Source: Stutzerimonas stutzeri (GTDB lineage Bacteria > Pseudomonadota > Gammaproteobacteria > Pseudomonadales > Pseudomonadaceae). From it: DNA of 64,000 nucleotides. Shown here one piece after another: positions 1 through 12,121 of this stretch. The position numbers were made by a program, and so were the translations under genes. Position 1 is the stretch's first letter. Every line of letters starts with the position of its first letter. The notes beneath the pieces are model-generated. The model was not told the DNA's origin. It ran no database searches and worked only from the letters and a program-made list of their open reading frames with translations. The stretch spans positions 24,724 through 88,723 of the forward strand of contig NZ_JXXD01000240.1 in assembly GCF_000935215.1 (NCBI RefSeq). The letters are read 5' to 3'.

Positions 1-2875
1 CGAGCAGCTCGCCGGCGCCGCGGATTTCCAGGTCGTGGGTGGCGAGGACAAAGCCTGCACCGAGGTCCTGGGCATTGGCGATGGCTTCCAGGCGCTTCTG
101 CGCGTCATCGGTCATTGCCTTGCGGGTCGGGGTCAGCAGATAGGCATAGGCTTGGTGGTGGCTACGGCCTACCCGGCCACGCAGCTGGTGCAGCTGCGCC
201 AGGCCGAACTTGTCGGCGCGCTCGATGATGATGGTGTTGGCGCTGGGCACGTCGATGCCGGTTTCGATAATGGTCGAGGCCACCAGCACGTTGAAACGCT
301 TGTGGTAGAAGTCGCTCATGACCTGTTCGAGGTCACGCTCGCGCATTTGCCCGTGGCCGATCGCGACGCGTGCCTCCGGCACCAGTGCCTGCAGGTCGGC
401 GGCGCATTTCTCGATGGTCTTCACATCGTTGTGCAGGTAATAGACCTGGCCGCCGCGCAACAGCTCGCGCAGCAGCGCCTCCTTGATCACGGTGTTCTGC
501 TGTTCCATGACGAAGGTGCGAACCGACAGCCGGCGCGCCGGCGGCGTGGCGATGATCGACAGGTCGCGCATGCCGGCGATGGACATGTTCAGCGTGCGTG
601 GAATCGGCGTGGCGGTCAGCGTGAGAATGTCCACCTCGCTGCGCAGCGCCTTGAGCTGTTCCTTCTGACGCACGCCGAAACGGTGTTCCTCATCGATGAT
701 GACCAGGCCCAGGTTGCTGAACTTGACGTCATCCTGCAGCAGCTTGTGGGTGCCGATGAGAATGTCGATCTTGCCCTCGGCAAGCTCGGCGATAGCGTTC
801 TGCACTTCCTTGGCGGACTTGAAGCGGCTCATCACCTCGACCCGCACCGGCCAGTCGGCGAAGCGGTCGCGGAAGCTGTTGTAGTGCTGCTGAGCGAGCA
901 GGGTGGTCGGCACCAGTACGCCAACCTGCCGGCCGCCATGGACGGCGATGAAGGCGGCACGCATGGCTACCTCGGTCTTGCCAAAGCCGACGTCACCACA
1001 GACCAGACGATCCATCGGCTTGGCCGACAGCAGGTCCTCGCGTACCGCGTCGATGGCGGCCTGCTGATCGGGCGTTTCTTCGAACGGAAAGCCTGCGGCG
1101 AACGTTTCGTAGTCGACCTGCGGGTCCTTGAAGGCATAACCCTCGCGTGCGGCGCGGCGGGCGTAAATATCCAGCAGCTCGGCCGCGACATCGCGGACCT
1201 GCTCGGCCGCCTTACGCTTGGCTTTCTGCCAGGTTTCCGAGCCGAGCCGGTGCAGTGGCGCGAGCGCGTCGTCGCTGCCTGTATAGCGGGCGATCAGGTG
1301 CAGGCTGGCGACCGGTACGTAGAGCTTGGCGTCCTCGGCGTACTGCAGCAGCAGGAATTCCTGCGCCTGGCCTTCGATCTCCAGGGTGACCAGGCCCTGG
1401 TAGCGACCGACACCGTGATCGATGTGCACCACCGGCGAGCCTTCGCGCAGCTCGGTGAGGTTCTTGATGACGTTCTCGCCACCGTCGCGACTCTTCTCGC
1501 GTCGCCGGCGCTGCATGACGCGCTGACCGAACAGCGGGCTTTCCGCAACCAGTGCGACGTCGTCCAGTTGCAGGCCTTCGTCGAGCGGGGCGATGGTGAT
1601 CGCCAGGCGCTCCTGGCTGGCGAGGAATTCCTCCCAGCCTTCGACTTCTTGCGGGCGCAGCTTCAGACGGGCGAGCAGCTCGAGCAATACTTCGCGGCGG
1701 CCGGCTGATTCGGCAGTAAACAGCACACGCCCGGCATATTCGTCGAGGAAGCGTCGCAGCTTGCCCAGCGGTTCGCTCGCCTTGGCCTCGATTGCCAGTT
1801 CCGGCAGGGCCTGCGCGGTGAAGCGTTCGCGGCCGATGCCAGGCTCGACATCCTGTTGGCTGGCGACCACACGCGGCCAGAGCTTGAGCCGAGCGAAGCA
1901 ATCCTCCACCGGCATGAACAGTTCGGCCGGCGGCAGCAGCGGTCGCTCGGGGTCGACGCGGCGTTCTTCGTAGCGATTGCGAACGTCGCTCCAGAACTGC
2001 TCGGCGGCCTGCTCGATGCCGGGCAGGGAGAACACCTGGCTGTCTTCAGGCAGGTAGTCGAAAAGCGTCGCGGTTTCTTCGTAGAACAGCGGTAGGTAAT
2101 ACTCGATGCCCGCTGGGGTGATGCCGGTAGAGAGGTCCTGGTAGATCGGGCAGCGGCGGAAGTCGACGTCGAAACGCTCGCGGAAACGCGCGCGGAAGCC
2201 GGTGACTGCCTCCTTCTTCAGGGGGAACTCGCGTGCTGGCAACAGGCGGATCGACTCGACCTTGTCGATCGAGCGCTGGTTCTCCGGATCGAAGGTGCGC
2301 AGTGTCTCGATCTCGTCATCGAACAGGTCGATGCGGTAGGGCAGGGGGCTGCCCATGGGGAACAGGTCGATCAACGCGCCGCGCACGGCGAACTCGCCGT
2401 GCTCGTACACGGTGTCCACGCAGCGATAGCCGGCTGCTTCCAGGCGCAGGCGCATCTGCTCCACATCCAGCTTCTGCCCGACGTCCAGCACCAGGCTCGA
2501 ACCCAGCAGGAAGCGCTTTGGCGCCAGCCTGTGTAGGGCGGTGGTGATCGGCACTACCAGCACGCCGTGGCTCAGCTCCGGTAGCTGGTAGAGGGCGGCA
2601 ATGCGCTGGGAGACGATGTCCTGGTGCGGCGAGAAGATGTCGTAGGGCAGCGTTTCCCAGTCAGGAAAATGCAATACCGCCAGCTGTGGCGCGAAGAAGG
2701 CGAGTTCTTCCTGCAGGCGCTCGGCGCTTTGGCTGTCGGCAGTGAGCAGGAGCGTGAAGCGTTTGGCGTTGCTGGCTGCTTCGGCAATCGCCAGGCTTAG
2801 CGCAGCTCCTGGAAGATTGCCCCAATGTTGCTTGCCGCTGGCGGCAGGCAGGGGGGGAAGGCGCAAGACGGACAC
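1..2875 (-). CDS. mfd: Transcription-repair coupling factor Mfd (3' end cut by window edge)
   Basis: Mfd is an ATP-driven DNA translocase that displaces RNA polymerase stalled at lesions and recruits UvrA. Reading the minus strand gives about 958 residues without a stop. The N-terminus starts MSVLRLPPLP. The UvrB-like region follows, then the RNA-polymerase-interacting domain (HIDHGVGRYQGLVTLE), Walker A VCGDVGFGKTEVA, the DEEH box IDEEHRFGV and helicase motifs up to LRGRVGRSHHQAYAY. The last roughly 190 residues, including the UvrA-blocking domain, lie beyond position 1. The start is a GTG at 2875-2873 preceded by GGAG about 12 nt upstream; no better in-frame ATG is present. The gene diverges from the GAPDH gene, an order shared with P. 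aeruginosa. The long open frames on the plus strand here are antisense shadows. Confidence 0.96.
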   Translation of the reverse strand, partial: MSVLRLPPLPAASGKQHWGNLPGAALSLAIAEAASNAKRFTLLLTADSQSAERLQEELAFFAPQLAVLHFPDWETLPYDIFSPHQDIVSQRIAALYQLPELSHGVLVVPITTALHRLAPKRFLLGSSLVLDVGQKLDVEQMRLRLEAAGYRCVDTVYEHGEFAVRGALIDLFPMGSPLPYRIDLFDDEIETLRTFDPENQRSIDKVESIRLLPAREFPLKKEAVTGFRARFRERFDVDFRRCPIYQDLSTGITPAGIEYYLPLFYEETATLFDYLPEDSQVFSLPGIEQAAEQFWSDVRNRYEERRVDPERPLLPPAELFMPVEDCFARLKLWPRVVASQQDVEPGIGRERFTAQALPELAIEAKASEPLGKLRRFLDEYAGRVLFTAESAGRREVLLELLARLKLRPQEVEGWEEFLASQERLAITIAPLDEGLQLDDVALVAESPLFGQRVMQRRRREKSRDGGENVIKNLTELREGSPVVHIDHGVGRYQGLVTLEIEGQAQEFLLLQYAEDAKLYVPVASLHLIARYTGSDDALAPLHRLGSETWQKAKRKAAEQVRDVAAELLDIYARRAAREGYAFKDPQVDYETFAAGFPFEETPDQQAAIDAVREDLLSAKPMDRLVCGDVGFGKTEVAMRAAFIAVHGGRQVGVLVPTTLLAQQHYNSFRDRFADWPVRVEVMSRFKSAKEVQNAIAELAEGKIDILIGTHKLLQDDVKFSNLGLVIIDEEHRFGVRQKEQLKALRSEVDILTLTATPIPRTLNMSIAGMRDLSIIATPPARRLSVRTFVMEQQNTVIKEALLRELLRGGQVYYLHNDVKTIEKCAADLQALVPEARVAIGHGQMRERDLEQVMSDFYHKRFNVLVASTIIETGIDVPSANTIIIERADKFGLAQLHQLRGRVGRSHHQAYAYLLTPTRKAMTDDAQKRLEAIANAQDLGAGFVLATHDLEIRGAGELL

Positions 2876-2913
2876 GAGTGGGCGTGGCTCCGATCAAAAA
2901 ATAGGCCGCCGGG

Positions 2914-2943
2914 ATTGTAACTATCGAGGCGGTTGGCTGTCAG
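2914..2943 (-). promoter_or_regulatory. Candidate sigma-70 promoter of mfd
   Basis: On the minus strand, CTGACA (2943-2938) and TACAAT (2919-2914) are separated by 18 bp. This would start transcription near 2907, about 32 nt before the mfd GTG. Seen directly in sequence; activity is inferred. Confidence 0.5.
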
Positions 2944-2961
2944 TGTTTCGTCCGCTGCAGA

Positions 2962-2990
2962 TTGCCGGCGCTAGGGTGCGCCGTCATAAT
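2962..2990 (+). promoter_or_regulatory. Candidate sigma-70 promoter of the GAPDH gene
   Basis: TTGCCG (2962-2967) and CATAAT (2985-2990) are spaced by 17 bp. They lie about 44 nt upstream of the GTG start at 3034, back to back with the mfd promoter in the 158-bp divergent gap. Confidence 0.5.
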
Positions 2991-3033
2991 GTAGCCCCTT
3001 TTCTCAGCCCCTACATGTTGGAAGGAACTGCCC

Positions 3034-4485
3034 GTGACTCAGAAGCCCGACCAGTGTCTTGGTGAATGGATTGACCGCGAAGCGCTCGCCGAAGCGATGA
3101 TTCCGCTGATTGGTCAGCTGTATCGCAACAATAACGTGGTGACTTCGATCTACGGCCGTGGCCTGATCAATCGTTCGGTGATCGCCATCCTCAAGGCACA
3201 CCGTTTCGCCCGTCACCGCATCGCCGACGAAACCGAGCTGTCGGTGCACGACACCTTCCAGATCCTCAAGACGATGAGCGAAATGAACCTGGGCGCCGCT
3301 TCGGTGGACCTGGGCAAGCTGGTCGCCAAGTACAAGGAAGCGGGCAACGGTCGCAATCTCGAGCAGTTCGTCCGTGAAGAGCTGGCTGAGGTGGCCGACA
3401 AGCGTCACGCTGCAGCTGGTCACAAGGGCACTGACGTGGTTCTCTACGGTTTCGGCCGTATCGGCCGTCTGCTGGCGCGTATCCTGATCGAGAAAACCGG
3501 TGGTGGCGACGGCCTGCGCCTGCGCGCCATCGTCGTGCGCAAGGGCGCGGACAACGATCTGGTCAAGCGTGCCAGCCTGCTGCGTCGCGACTCGGTGCAT
3601 GGTCCTTTCGATGGCACCATCACCATCGACGAAGAGAACAGCACCATCACCGCCAACGGCAACCTGATCCAGGTGATCTACTCCAACGATCCGTCCTCGG
3701 TGGATTACACCCAGTACGGCATCGAGAACGCGCTGCTGGTCGACAACACTGGCAAGTGGCGTGACGCCGAAGGCCTGGGTCAGCACCTCAAGTGCCCGGG
3801 TGTTGCTCGCGTCGTATTGACCGCGCCGGGCAAGGGTGAGCTGAAGAACATCGTGCATGGCATCAACCATGGCGACATCACCGCCGATGACAAGATCATC
3901 TCCGCTGCATCCTGCACAACCAACGCCATCGTGCCGGTGCTCAAGGCGGTGAACGATCAGTACGGCATCGTCAACGGTCACGTGGAAACGGTGCATTCGT
4001 ACACCAACGACCAGAACCTGATCGACAACTTCCACAAGGGCAGTCGTCGTGGTCGCAGCGCTGCGCTGAACATGGTGATCACCGAAACGGGTGCCGCCAC
4101 CGCTGCAGCCAAGGCGCTGCCGGTGCTCAAAGGCAAGCTGACTGGCAACGCGATCCGCGTCCCTACGCCGAACGTGTCCATGGCAATTCTCAACCTGAAC
4201 CTGGAGAAGGCCACCAGTCGCGAAGAGATCAACGAGTACCTGCGCCAGATGGCCATGCACTCGGATCTGCAGAAACAGATCGACTTCGTCAACTCGCAGG
4301 AAGTTGTATCCACTGATTTCGTCGGATCGCGCCATGCCGGCGTGGTGGATGCCGAAGCGACCATTTGCAACGACAACCGTGTCGTGCTTTACGTCTGGTA
4401 CGACAACGAGTTCGGCTACAGCTGTCAGGTCGTGCGGGTGATGGAAGACATGGCAGGGGTTAACCCGCCAGCCTTCCCGCGCTAA
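3034..4485 (+). CDS. Glyceraldehyde-3-phosphate dehydrogenase-family protein with N-terminal extension
   Basis: This is a GAPDH-family oxidoreductase that interconverts glyceraldehyde-3-phosphate and 1,3-bisphosphoglycerate with NAD(P). The Rossmann motif GFGRIGR is at residues 139-145 and the catalytic Cys294 sits in ASCTTNA. WYDNEFGYS near the C-terminus is the family signature. At 483 residues it is about 150 longer than ordinary GAPDH, and the extra material is an N-terminal segment before the Rossmann fold, mostly helical by eye. The same long form sits next to mfd in P. aeruginosa (PA3001). The start is GTG 3034 with GAAGGA 8 nt upstream. Whether it works in glycolysis or gluconeogenesis, and whether it prefers NAD or NADP, cannot be read from the sequence. 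It is a single-gene unit closed by a terminator. Confidence 0.93.
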   Translation: MTQKPDQCLGEWIDREALAEAMIPLIGQLYRNNNVVTSIYGRGLINRSVIAILKAHRFARHRIADETELSVHDTFQILKTMSEMNLGAASVDLGKLVAKYKEAGNGRNLEQFVREELAEVADKRHAAAGHKGTDVVLYGFGRIGRLLARILIEKTGGGDGLRLRAIVVRKGADNDLVKRASLLRRDSVHGPFDGTITIDEENSTITANGNLIQVIYSNDPSSVDYTQYGIENALLVDNTGKWRDAEGLGQHLKCPGVARVVLTAPGKGELKNIVHGINHGDITADDKIISAASCTTNAIVPVLKAVNDQYGIVNGHVETVHSYTNDQNLIDNFHKGSRRGRSAALNMVITETGAATAAAKALPVLKGKLTGNAIRVPTPNVSMAILNLNLEKATSREEINEYLRQMAMHSDLQKQIDFVNSQEVVSTDFVGSRHAGVVDAEATICNDNRVVLYVWYDNEFGYSCQVVRVMEDMAGVNPPAFPR

Positions 4486-4505
4486 ACGCTGCGGACGGTG
4501 AAATC

Positions 4506-4537
4506 GAAACGGGAGCCTCGGCTCCCGTTTCGCTTTT
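4506..4537 (+). terminator. Rho-independent terminator after the GAPDH gene
   Basis: An 11-bp perfect stem (4506-4516 with 4521-4531) around a CTCG loop is followed by GCTTTT. It lies 20 nt after the gap stop codon. The 335-bp stretch 4486-4820 otherwise holds only the nqr promoter and leader described separately. Confidence 0.85.
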
Positions 4538-4654
4538 CTGGGCGGTAAGTAATAGCGCGAGCTGCCGGGGTTGAGCGGCCGAGCGGTGGGCTCGATTTCG
4601 TGCGCCGCTAATTTTGCTTCTCTTGTTTCGAGTCAAAAATCCGCAATGCTTGGG

Positions 4655-4684
4655 TGGTCAGTCAAGGTCCGCGACCTCTATAAT
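4655..4684 (+). promoter_or_regulatory. Candidate promoter of the nqr operon
   Basis: A perfect TATAAT at 4679-4684 is paired with a weak TGGTCA at 4655-4660 (18-bp spacer). It would give a transcript start near 4691 and a leader of about 130 nt before nqrA. The -10 element is convincing and the -35 is not. Confidence 0.45.
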
Positions 4685-4707
4685 CGGGCGGATTTTTTAC
4701 CTGGGTC

Positions 4708-4767
4708 CGCGACATGGTGTCGCGTCAATAACGTATTGGCGCGCGCGGCGCAATCCTACTTTGCGCC
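4708..4767 (+). promoter_or_regulatory. Two hairpins in the nqr leader
   Basis: Two perfect inverted repeats lie in the predicted nqr 5' leader. The first is 4708-4714 with 4718-4724 (7-bp stem, TGG loop). The second is 4747-4753 with 4761-4767 (GGCGCAA / TTGCGCC, 7-nt loop). Neither is followed by a T tract. They may be protein or small-RNA targets, or have no function. Confidence 0.35.
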
Positions 4768-4799
4768 ATGCCGCTGGGCCTGCAAAAAAAGCTTTCTAA

Positions 4800-6158
<1,359 letters not shown>

Positions 6159-6161
6159 GGC

Positions 6162-7373
6162 ATGGGCATTCGCGCATTCCTCGACAAGATCGAGCATCAT
6201 TTCGAAAAAGGCGGCAAGTACGAGAAGTGGTACGCGCTTTACGAAGCGGCCGACACTTTCCTCTATCGTCCCGGCAGCGTCACCAAGACCACGGCCCACG
6301 TGCGCGACGGCATCGACCTCAAGCGCATGATGATCACCGTCTGGATGTGTACCTTCCCGGCGATGTTCTTCGGCATGTGGAACACCGGCTACCAGGCCAA
6401 CCTGATCTTCGCGCAGAGCCCTGATCTGCTCGCAGCTCAAGAAGGCTGGCGCTTCGGTCTGATCGGCGCACTGGCGGGCTTCGATCCGAACAGTCTCTGG
6501 GATAACTTCATCCAGGGCGCAGCCTACTTCCTTCCGATCTACGCGGTGACCTTCATCGTCGGTGGGTTCTGGGAAGTGCTGTTCGCTTCGATCCGCAAGC
6601 ACGAGGTCAACGAGGGCTTCTTCGTTACATCCGTGCTGTTTGCCCTGATCCTGCCGCCGAGCATTCCGCTGTGGCAGGTCGCGCTGGGTATCAGCTTCGG
6701 CGTGGTAATCGGCAAGGAAATCTTCGGTGGTACCGGCAAGAACTTCCTGAACCCGGCGCTGACTGCGCGGGCGTTCCTGTTCTTTGCCTACCCGGCACAG
6801 ATGTCCGGTGACGGCGTCTGGACTGCGGTCGATGGCTATGCCGGCGCAACTGCGCTGAGCCTCGGCTTCGTCGGCGGTATCGAAAACGTGATCGACAACG
6901 GCATCACCTGGATGGACGCCTTCGTCGGTACCATTCATGGCTCGATCGGTGAAACCAGCACGCTGGCGATCTTTATCGGCGGCGTTATCCTGATCGGTAG
7001 CAAGATTGCCTCCTGGCGCATCGTTTCCGGTGTGATGCTCGGCATGATCGGTCTGAGCTTCCTGTTCAACCTGATCGGTTCGGACACCAACCCGCTGTTC
7101 GGCATGCCCTGGTACTGGCACATGGTCGTCGGTGGCTTCGCCTTCGGCATGATCTTCATGGCGACCGACCCGGTGTCGGCCTCCATGACCAATACCGGCA
7201 AGTGGGTGTTCGGCATCCTGATCGGTGTGATGGTCGTGCTGATCCGCGTGGTCAACCCCGCCTTCCCGGAAGGCATGATGCTGGCGATCCTGTTCGCCAA
7301 CCTGTGTGCGCCGCTGATTGACCATTTCGTCATTCAGGCCAATATCAAGCGGAGGCTGGCACGTAATGTCTAG
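6162..7373 (+). CDS. nqrB: Na+-translocating NADH:quinone reductase subunit B
   Basis: NqrB is the polytopic membrane subunit of Na+-NQR. It holds a covalently attached FMN and riboflavin and forms part of the sodium path. The 403 residues contain about ten hydrophobic segments. The covalent-flavin motif GATAL is present at residues 228-232, with Thr230 the predicted phosphoester-linked residue, as in the Vibrio enzyme. The N-terminus [20 protein letters not shown] is usual. ApbE, which attaches this FMN, is encoded in the same operon. The 3' end overlaps the start of nqrC by 8 nt. Confidence 0.97.
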   Translation: MGIRAFLDKIEHHFEKGGKYEKWYALYEAADTFLYRPGSVTKTTAHVRDGIDLKRMMITVWMCTFPAMFFGMWNTGYQANLIFAQSPDLLAAQEGWRFGLIGALAGFDPNSLWDNFIQGAAYFLPIYAVTFIVGGFWEVLFASIRKHEVNEGFFVTSVLFALILPPSIPLWQVALGISFGVVIGKEIFGGTGKNFLNPALTARAFLFFAYPAQMSGDGVWTAVDGYAGATALSLGFVGGIENVIDNGITWMDAFVGTIHGSIGETSTLAIFIGGVILIGSKIASWRIVSGVMLGMIGLSFLFNLIGSDTNPLFGMPWYWHMVVGGFAFGMIFMATDPVSASMTNTGKWVFGILIGVMVVLIRVVNPAFPEGMMLAILFANLCAPLIDHFVIQANIKRRLARNV

Positions 7374-8160
7374 TCAGAAAGAATCCACCGTTCGCACGCT
7401 GACGGTAGCCCTGTTGGTCTGCCTGGTGTGCTCCATCTTCGTGGCTGGCGCCGCCGTGGCGCTTCGCCCGACTCAGCAGGAAAACCGTCTGCTGGACAAG
7501 CAGCGCAGCATCCTGGCGATCGCCGGTCTGGGCGAGGCGGGCATGTCCGGTAATCAGGTCAAGCAGTTGTTCAACGAGCGCATCGTCGCCCGTCTGGTCG
7601 ATCTGGAAACCGGCAAGTTCAGCGATGAATTCGAAGCCAAGACCTTCGATCCGCTCGCCGCTGCCAAGGACCCTGCGCTGTCCCAGGCGCTGCCTGGGGA
7701 GCAGGATATTGCCTCGATCAAGCGTCGCGAGCGTTACAGCACCGTTTATATCGTCGAAGGGCAGGGCGAGGGCGAGATCGATACGCTGATCCTGCCGGTT
7801 CGTGGCTACGGTCTCTGGTCGACGCTCTATGGCTTCATGGCAGTCGAGGGTGACCTGAATACCGTTGCCGGCTTCGGCTTCTACCAGCACGGTGAAACCC
7901 CGGGCCTTGGCGGTGAGGTCGACAATCCGAAGTGGCGCGGCATGTGGCCCGGCAAGGAACTGTACGACGACAACGGCAAACTGGCGGTGCAGATCGTCAA
8001 GGGCGGTGTCGACCCTCAGAGCCCGAAAGCCGACCACCAGGTCGATGCCCTGGCCGGTGCGACCCTGACCAGCAACGGCGTCAACTCGCTGTTGCACTTC
8101 TGGTTGGGCGAGAACGGCTTCGGTCCATTTATCGCTAATCTGCGCGCTGGGGAGGCTTGA
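7366..8160 (+). CDS. nqrC: Na+-translocating NADH:quinone reductase subunit C
   Basis: NqrC has one N-terminal membrane helix (about residues 10-32) and a periplasmic FMN-binding domain of the FMN_bind family. It passes electrons from the 2Fe-2S/Fe sites to NqrB. The flavinylation motif is [10 protein letters not shown] with Thr233 as acceptor. An upstream in-frame start would lengthen the frame to 7318. I place the start at ATG 7366 because GGAGG lies 10 nt upstream and the protein then begins [11 protein letters not shown], the usual form. The result is 264 residues. Confidence 0.95.
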   Translation: MSSQKESTVRTLTVALLVCLVCSIFVAGAAVALRPTQQENRLLDKQRSILAIAGLGEAGMSGNQVKQLFNERIVARLVDLETGKFSDEFEAKTFDPLAAAKDPALSQALPGEQDIASIKRRERYSTVYIVEGQGEGEIDTLILPVRGYGLWSTLYGFMAVEGDLNTVAGFGFYQHGETPGLGGEVDNPKWRGMWPGKELYDDNGKLAVQIVKGGVDPQSPKADHQVDALAGATLTSNGVNSLLHFWLGENGFGPFIANLRAGEA

Positions 8161-8162
8161 TC

Positions 8163-9439
<1,277 letters not shown>

Positions 9440-9454
9440 GGACGGAACGAACTG

Positions 9455-10678
9455 ATGAGTTACGAAATTTTCCTCGCCATCGGTATGTTCACCGCCATCG
9501 TGCTTGCGCTGGTGGTGATCATCCTGGCTGCACGCGCCAAGCTGGTATCCAGCGGTGACGTGTCAATCGAAATCAACGGTGAGCGTACGATTACCGTGCC
9601 CGCCGGTGGCAAGTTGCTGCAGACCCTGGCCGCCAACAACATCTTCCTCTCGTCAGCCTGTGGTGGCGGCGGTACCTGCGCGCAGTGCAAGTGCATCGTC
9701 GAGAGCGGTGGTGGCGAGATGCTGCCTACCGAGGAGTCGCACTTCACCCGTCGTGAGGCGGGCGAGGGCTGGCGCCTGTCCTGCCAGACTCCGGTCAAGG
9801 CGGACATGAAGATCGAAGTGCCGGAAGAAGTCTTCGGCGTGAAGAAGTGGGAATGCACCGTCGAGTCCAACCCCAACGTCGCGACCTTCATCAAGGAACT
9901 GACACTCAAGCTGCCGGAAGGCGAGAACGTCGACTTCCGCGCTGGTGGTTATGTGCAGCTCGAGTGCCCGCCGCATGAAGTGCGTTACCGGGACTTCGAC
10001 ATTCAGGAAGAGTATCGCGGCGACTGGGACAAGTTCGACCAGTGGAAGTACGTGTCGAAGTGCGACGAGACCGTTATTCGCGCCTACTCCATGGCGAACT
10101 ATCCGGAAGAGCGTGGCCTGGTGAAGTTCAACATCCGTATCGCCTCACCGCCGCCAGGCCGTGACGATATTCCGCCGGGCAAGATGTCATCCTATGTCTT
10201 CAGCCTGAAGCCGGGCGACAAGATCACCGTTTACGGACCGTTCGGCGAGTTCTTCGCCAAGGACACCGACGCCGAGATGGTGTTCATCGGCGGTGGTGCG
10301 GGGATGGCACCGATGCGCTCGCACATCTTCGACCAGCTCAAGCGCCTGAAGTCCAAGCGCAAGATGAGCTTCTGGTATGGCGCGCGCTCCATGCGCGAGG
10401 CCTTCTACGTGGAAGAGTACGACCAGTTGCAGGCGGAGAATCCGAACTTCCAATGGCATCTGGCCCTGTCCGATCCGCTGCCGGAAGATAACTGGGATGG
10501 CCCGACCGGCTTTATCCACAACGTGCTGTACGAGAACTATCTGAAGGATCATCCGGCTCCGGAAGATTGCGAGTTCTACATGTGTGGCCCGCCCATGATG
10601 AATGCATCGGTGATCAAGATGCTCACCGACCTCGGCGTCGAGCCGGAGAATATTCTGCTCGACGACTTCGGCGGCTAG
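9455..10678 (+). CDS. nqrF: Na+-translocating NADH:quinone reductase subunit F
   Basis: NqrF is the NADH-oxidising entry subunit. One membrane anchor (about residues 5-25) is followed by a plant-type ferredoxin domain and a ferredoxin-NADP-reductase-like FAD/NADH domain. The 2Fe-2S ligands Cys69, Cys75, Cys78 and Cys110 are all present. The FAD motif RAYSMANY and the nucleotide loop [11 protein letters not shown] are intact. The C-terminus ends LDDFGG as in characterised homologues. The length is 407 residues. apbE starts 2 nt after its stop. Confidence 0.97.
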   Translation: MSYEIFLAIGMFTAIVLALVVIILAARAKLVSSGDVSIEINGERTITVPAGGKLLQTLAANNIFLSSACGGGGTCAQCKCIVESGGGEMLPTEESHFTRREAGEGWRLSCQTPVKADMKIEVPEEVFGVKKWECTVESNPNVATFIKELTLKLPEGENVDFRAGGYVQLECPPHEVRYRDFDIQEEYRGDWDKFDQWKYVSKCDETVIRAYSMANYPEERGLVKFNIRIASPPPGRDDIPPGKMSSYVFSLKPGDKITVYGPFGEFFAKDTDAEMVFIGGGAGMAPMRSHIFDQLKRLKSKRKMSFWYGARSMREAFYVEEYDQLQAENPNFQWHLALSDPLPEDNWDGPTGFIHNVLYENYLKDHPAPEDCEFYMCGPPMMNASVIKMLTDLGVEPENILLDDFGG

Positions 10679-10679
10679 C

Positions 10680-11732
10680 ATGACCCGAGCGTCACTGCAG
10701 GCTCTCCATGCTGTCGTGTACCTCCGGCCCGTCATCGCTGTCGCTCTCGCGGCAGCCCTGACGGGCTGTCTGTTTCAGGACAGGGTCGAGGTCATCAGCG
10801 GCCCAACGATGGGCAGCACCTATACCGTCAAGTACGTAAGCAGCGGCGACGTCCCCTCCAGGGAAGAGCTGCACGGTGAGGTCGAGGCCATTCTCGGTGA
10901 CATCGATAAACAGCTGTCCACCTACCGTAGCGATTCCGACGTCGAGCGCTTCAATGCGCTGCCCGCCGGAAGCTGCGAGCCGATGCCGGATACGGTGCGC
11001 GAATTGGTCGCAGCGGGCGATCAGCTATCGGCCGACAGCGATGGCGCGTTCGATCTTACACTCGAGCCATTGCTGAACCTTTGGGGCTTCGGTCCGCAAG
11101 GTCGTGGCGAACAGGTTCCATCCGCGGCGGATATCGAGGCGGCGCGGGCGTTGACCGGCCATCGGCATCTACGTATCGATGGCGATCAGTTGTGCAAGAC
11201 GGTGGCGCTGCAGCTGGACTTCAACAGTATTGCTGCCGGTTATGCGGTTGATCGCGTTGTCGATCGTTTGAAGGCGCTCGGCGTAGAGAGTTACCTCGTT
11301 GAGATCACTGGCGAGCTCAAGGCTGAGGGCCGCAAGCCCGATGATTCACCGTGGCGCATAGCCATTGAAGCGCCCAGGGATGACCAGCGGGTTGCGCAGA
11401 AGATCGTCGAACTCGATGGTCTGGGCGTATCCACCTCCGGCGACTATCGAAACTATTTCGAGCAGGACGGCCGGCGTTATTCACATACCCTGGACCCGCA
11501 AAGCGGCAGACCGATCGAGCATCACCTCGCTGCGGTGACGGTCATCGATAAATCGACTTTGCGTGCTGACGGGTTGTCTACCGCGTTGATGGTGCTCGGC
11601 CCCGAGCGGGGGCTGGCACTGGCAGAGCGTAATGCGATCGCCGCGTTCTTCGTCGTGCGCGAGGGGCAAGGCTTCGTAACAACGAGCACCAAGGCTTTTG
11701 ACGAGCTGTTCGGTGCGGGAGTAGAGCAATGA
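10680..11732 (+). CDS. apbE: FAD:protein FMN transferase (lipoprotein)
   Basis: ApbE transfers FMN from FAD to threonine residues in NqrB and NqrC, forming the covalent flavins the pump needs. It acts in the periplasm. The N-terminus has a hydrophobic stretch ending in a lipobox LTGC (Cys about residue 30), so a lipoprotein is expected. The family start motif GPTMGSTYTVKY follows, and STSGDYRNYFEQDGRRYSH and the C-terminal ADGLSTALMVLG are typical. The length is 350 residues. The operon position directly after nqrF fits the role, and the stop overlaps nqrM by 4 nt (ATGA). Confidence 0.95.
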   Translation: MTRASLQALHAVVYLRPVIAVALAAALTGCLFQDRVEVISGPTMGSTYTVKYVSSGDVPSREELHGEVEAILGDIDKQLSTYRSDSDVERFNALPAGSCEPMPDTVRELVAAGDQLSADSDGAFDLTLEPLLNLWGFGPQGRGEQVPSAADIEAARALTGHRHLRIDGDQLCKTVALQLDFNSIAAGYAVDRVVDRLKALGVESYLVEITGELKAEGRKPDDSPWRIAIEAPRDDQRVAQKIVELDGLGVSTSGDYRNYFEQDGRRYSHTLDPQSGRPIEHHLAAVTVIDKSTLRADGLSTALMVLGPERGLALAERNAIAAFFVVREGQGFVTTSTKAFDELFGAGVEQ

Positions 11733-11956
11733 CTTGGTTACTGGTTTTTCTGGTGATGCTGCTTGTGGTATTCGGCATGGCCATCGGCGTGATCATGGGC
11801 CGCAAGCCCATCGCGGGTTCCTGCGGGGGTATCGCCAATCTGGGCATCGAGAAGGAGTGCTCCATCTGTGGCGGTAGCCGCGAGAAGTGCGAAGAAGTGA
11901 ACGAGGCGAAGAACGCGGGTAACGCCGATCTCGCCTACGACGCCACCAAGCGTTGA
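11729..11956 (+). CDS. nqrM: Na+-NQR maturation protein NqrM (DUF539)
   Basis: NqrM is a small membrane-anchored protein needed to load the iron centre of NqrD/E. The 75 residues have one N-terminal helix (about 3-24) and then four cysteines in the pattern SCGGI...ECSICGG...EKCEE, the family hallmark. It overlaps apbE by 4 nt and closes the nqr operon, so the structural subunits and both known maturation factors are co-encoded. Confidence 0.95.
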   Translation: MTWLLVFLVMLLVVFGMAIGVIMGRKPIAGSCGGIANLGIEKECSICGGSREKCEEVNEAKNAGNADLAYDATKR

Positions 11957-11974
11957 TGTGAACCTTTGCGCGTC

Positions 11975-12000
11975 CAGGCAGCCCTGAGCGGGCTTGCCTG
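11975..12000 (+). terminator. Possible terminator hairpin after nqrM
   Basis: An imperfect inverted repeat (11975-11984 with 11990-12000, one bulged T) begins 18 nt after the nqrM stop. There is no T tract, so intrinsic termination is uncertain. Confidence 0.3.
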
Positions 12001-12121
12001 ACCGGGCTCCTGATGGGCACGGCGCGCGCAGAGCTTGAAAGAAGTGGCTGGTTTGCGTCCTTGGACATCGGCGAATTCGTTGACAGCAGCGGCGTCTCCC
12101 GCTGCGTTTTCAGGAGTGTAT

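Noticed and set aside
35..1708. 557-residue plus-strand frame at the left edge
   Set aside because: It is antisense to mfd, whose motifs are clear on the minus strand.
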